Part shown: one piece after another, positions 32,329 to 34,006 of the stretch
Numbering within the stretch: position 1 is the stretch's first letter
How the letters are laid out: every line of letters begins with the position of its first letter
NCBI RefSeq assembly: GCF_000425645.1
Contig: NZ_AUDV01000009.1
Coordinates: forward strand, 1-34,006
Direction: 5' to 3'
Source of the DNA: Gaetbulibacter saemankumensis DSM 17032
Lineage (GTDB): Bacteria > Bacteroidota > Bacteroidia > Flavobacteriales > Flavobacteriaceae
Length of the DNA stretch: 34,006 nt
Notes under the pieces: model-generated
What the model was told of the DNA's origin: nothing
What the model saw: the letters and a program-made list of their open reading frames with translations, nothing else
The model's database searches: none
Position numbers and translations under genes: made by a program

Positions 32329-34006
32329 ATGAAAACGATTACTCTTAATCTGTACCGAAAGGTAAATCTACTTTTTAAACGATATCTTTTATTTTTTGGT
32401 TTAATACTGTTTGGTTTAACCAATGCTAATTCTCAGTGTATTATTGACACTGCTGCTACCGGAGGTGACAATATTATGTCTGGTGCAGAATTATTAGATT
32501 ATATTAATGATAATAATTGCTCAGGTACTCTGACTATCGAAGCACCTGTTGATATTATTTTATCATCCGATACTGTTATCCCTAATTCTATAGATAGGCT
32601 AGTCATTAAAGATGGAGCTCAGATTTTATGGTCAACTAATAATGTAGGGTTATACTTAGCTGAAAATTCCGCTATAGTAATTGAAAATACTACTGATACT
32701 GGACCAACAACAGGTGCGCTTGGCTCTACAAGTCCTTCTTGTGGAAATACGCGGGCAGTTTATATTGGCTCTGTTAAATATTCTGCATGTGCGGGTGGAG
32801 GTAATGTATGTATCATTTTTGCTGAAGTTATTGAAGCTGGAGGTACAATCCAATTGGATCCCGATTTTGGAGTAATTTCAGGCACGGATAACGAAGTTTG
32901 TTTTGCTCCTACATTAATAGATTTACAAATTAATGGATTTGTGGAGGGATCTCCTAGCTACGTTTGGACTACTATAAACAAACCATCAGGGGCCAATGTT
33001 ACATTCGATCCAAGTAATACTGTTGAAGATCCAACGGTCACTGTATCTCAACCTGGAGTATATGAATTCATGATAGAAGTAACCGTTCCTCTAAGTACTG
33101 ACTGTTTAGATCAGACTGTTACAGTTAATACTACAATCGAAATAGAATTTGTTGATACTATTTCTATCGATTTAATGTCAATTACACCTGGTAGTGGAGG
33201 TTCTTGTAATTTGGTTGTAGACTTTACAGGCACAACCATGAACGCTGGACCTAACTCTTCCTACCTATGGGAATTCGGTGATGGTAATACCAGTACCGAC
33301 CTAAATCCAACACATACTTATGCTCAAAATGGAGAATATATAGTAACACTTACTGTTACAGATCCTGAAGCTATTCCAGATTGTAATACTGTAATAGCAT
33401 CTGAAACAATAAATTTAACTGATAATAGCCCTACTATAACGGGTAATTTAACTCCATCATCAATAATAGGATGTACAATAGCAGATGCTCCAAATGCCTT
33501 TACTACAGTAGCTGAATTAGAAGCGCTTGGCCTACAAATTAGTGATGAAACTTCAGATTTAGACTTAATTGTAAGTCACTCAGATAATCCTCAAAATTCT
33601 TGTCCCATTACAATAACAAGAACCTATACGATCACAGATGATTGTTCAAATTCAAATACAATCGATCATATAATTACGATAAACATCCCTGACTTTACTT
33701 TACCTGCTGACGGTGCTAGTACGGTTAATTGTCTTGTAGATGCTCAGGTACAACCAACGCCTCCTAGCGTTAATGATGCTTGTGGAAATGCTATTACACC
33801 GGTTCTTAAAACTACTCCTAACAACATTGCATGTGATGGTGATATGATATGGGTATTTACTTATACTGATTGTGAAGGCAACTCTCATGACTGGTCTTAT
33901 ACATACACTATAGACATCCCTGACTTTACTTTACCTGCTGACGGTGCTAGTACGGTTAATTGTCTTGTAGATGCTCAGGTACAACCAACGCCTCCTAGTG
34001 TTAATG
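32329..34006 (+). CDS. giant secreted repeat adhesin, N-terminal part (cut by window edge)
   Basis: The frame is open from an ATG at 32329 to the window edge, 559 residues, so the C-terminus is missing. Residues 1-36 form a signal peptide ending near NANSQ. Residues about 37-190 form a beta-rich region with IVIENTTD-like strands and Cys pairs, perhaps a helix-like right-handed domain. An Ig-like module follows, then a clear PKD domain (about 301-345) with YLWEFGDGN and NPTHTYAQNGEY. HYR-like modules come next, then repeats of 77 residues (from about 452) beginning PDFTLPADGASTVNC. These repeats with paired Cys are common in Bacteroidota surface adhesins. Function and export by the type IX system are inferred. 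Confidence 0.85.
   Translation, partial: MKTITLNLYRKVNLLFKRYLLFFGLILFGLTNANSQCIIDTAATGGDNIMSGAELLDYINDNNCSGTLTIEAPVDIILSSDTVIPNSIDRLVIKDGAQILWSTNNVGLYLAENSAIVIENTTDTGPTTGALGSTSPSCGNTRAVYIGSVKYSACAGGGNVCIIFAEVIEAGGTIQLDPDFGVISGTDNEVCFAPTLIDLQINGFVEGSPSYVWTTINKPSGANVTFDPSNTVEDPTVTVSQPGVYEFMIEVTVPLSTDCLDQTVTVNTTIEIEFVDTISIDLMSITPGSGGSCNLVVDFTGTTMNAGPNSSYLWEFGDGNTSTDLNPTHTYAQNGEYIVTLTVTDPEAIPDCNTVIASETINLTDNSPTITGNLTPSSIIGCTIADAPNAFTTVAELEALGLQISDETSDLDLIVSHSDNPQNSCPITITRTYTITDDCSNSNTIDHIITINIPDFTLPADGASTVNCLVDAQVQPTPPSVNDACGNAITPVLKTTPNNIACDGDMIWVFTYTDCEGNSHDWSYTYTIDIPDFTLPADGASTVNCLVDAQVQPTPPSVN
33683..34006 (+). repeat. in-frame repeat of 231-bp period inside the right adhesin
   Basis: Bases 33683-33775 and 33914-34006 are the same over 93 bp except one silent change (AGC to AGT, serine), with a period of exactly 231 bp (77 codons). 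The second copy runs into the window edge, so the array probably continues. Near identity at DNA level suggests recent duplication or gene conversion. Confidence 0.9.

Noticed and set aside
32656-33888. Short ORFs in other frames of the right adhesin
   Set aside because: They are shadows of the single long open frame from 32329, which has a signal peptide and a PKD domain.
33683-34006. CRISPR or IS-like repeat array
   Set aside because: The repeats are in-frame, with periods divisible by three, and encode known types of adhesin module; there are no short palindromic repeats with unique spacers.

Overview
The window is AT-rich chromosomal DNA from a member of the Bacteroidota, most likely a marine Flavobacteriaceae. 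The signs are: TAnnTTTG-type -7 promoter boxes and no Shine-Dalgarno sequences; very large secreted adhesins built from Ig/PKD/HYR-like repeats; DUF3822, DUF4126 and TlpA-like lipoproteins; and a dnaX product without the usual zinc-binding cysteines. No genus can be named from the sequence alone. I see no insertion sequence, prophage, CRISPR array or tRNA gene.

Layout. Both ends are cut inside giant repeat adhesins transcribed outward: 1-2114 on the minus strand and 32329-34006 on the plus strand. Between them lies an ordinary conserved block. 2.6-5.2 kb: a TlpA-like lipoprotein and, convergent to it, the bifunctional NAD(P)HX repair enzyme. 5.4-10.4 kb: the threonine operon thrA-thrB-thrC, preceded by a 35-residue leader peptide rich in Thr and Ile codons and by competing RNA pairings, which looks like an attenuator. 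10.5-15.4 kb: a putative porin, then gcvT, an SDR protein, phhB and yebC. 15.5-16.5 kb: a Gfo/Idh/MocA oxidoreductase. 16.6-21.3 kb (minus): a run of helicase, DUF4126 protein, kdsB, HAD hydrolase and an iron-type alcohol dehydrogenase resembling KdnB, which points to Kdo or 8-amino-Kdo supply for LPS. 21.4-23.5 kb: a membrane protein, a DUF3822 protein and rsmD in overlapping order. 23.6-24.9 kb: two exported proteins of unknown role. 24.97-25.27 kb (minus): RNase P RNA. 25.4-27.7 kb: dnaX and miaE. 27.7-31.9 kb (minus): an outer-membrane barrel protein and the polyphosphate cluster sixA-ppk-ppx.

How they work together. thrABC makes threonine from aspartate under apparent leader control. sixA-ppk-ppx builds and breaks polyphosphate. 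kdsB and the alcohol dehydrogenase feed LPS inner-core synthesis. rnpB, miaE, rsmD and yebC serve tRNA and ribosome function. The most interesting observations are the thr leader with its alternative pairings, the uncharacterised membrane-protein/DUF3822/rsmD cassette (possibly a degenerate PilM/pseudopilin-like pair), and the possible Kdo-8-oxidase cluster without a visible aminotransferase.
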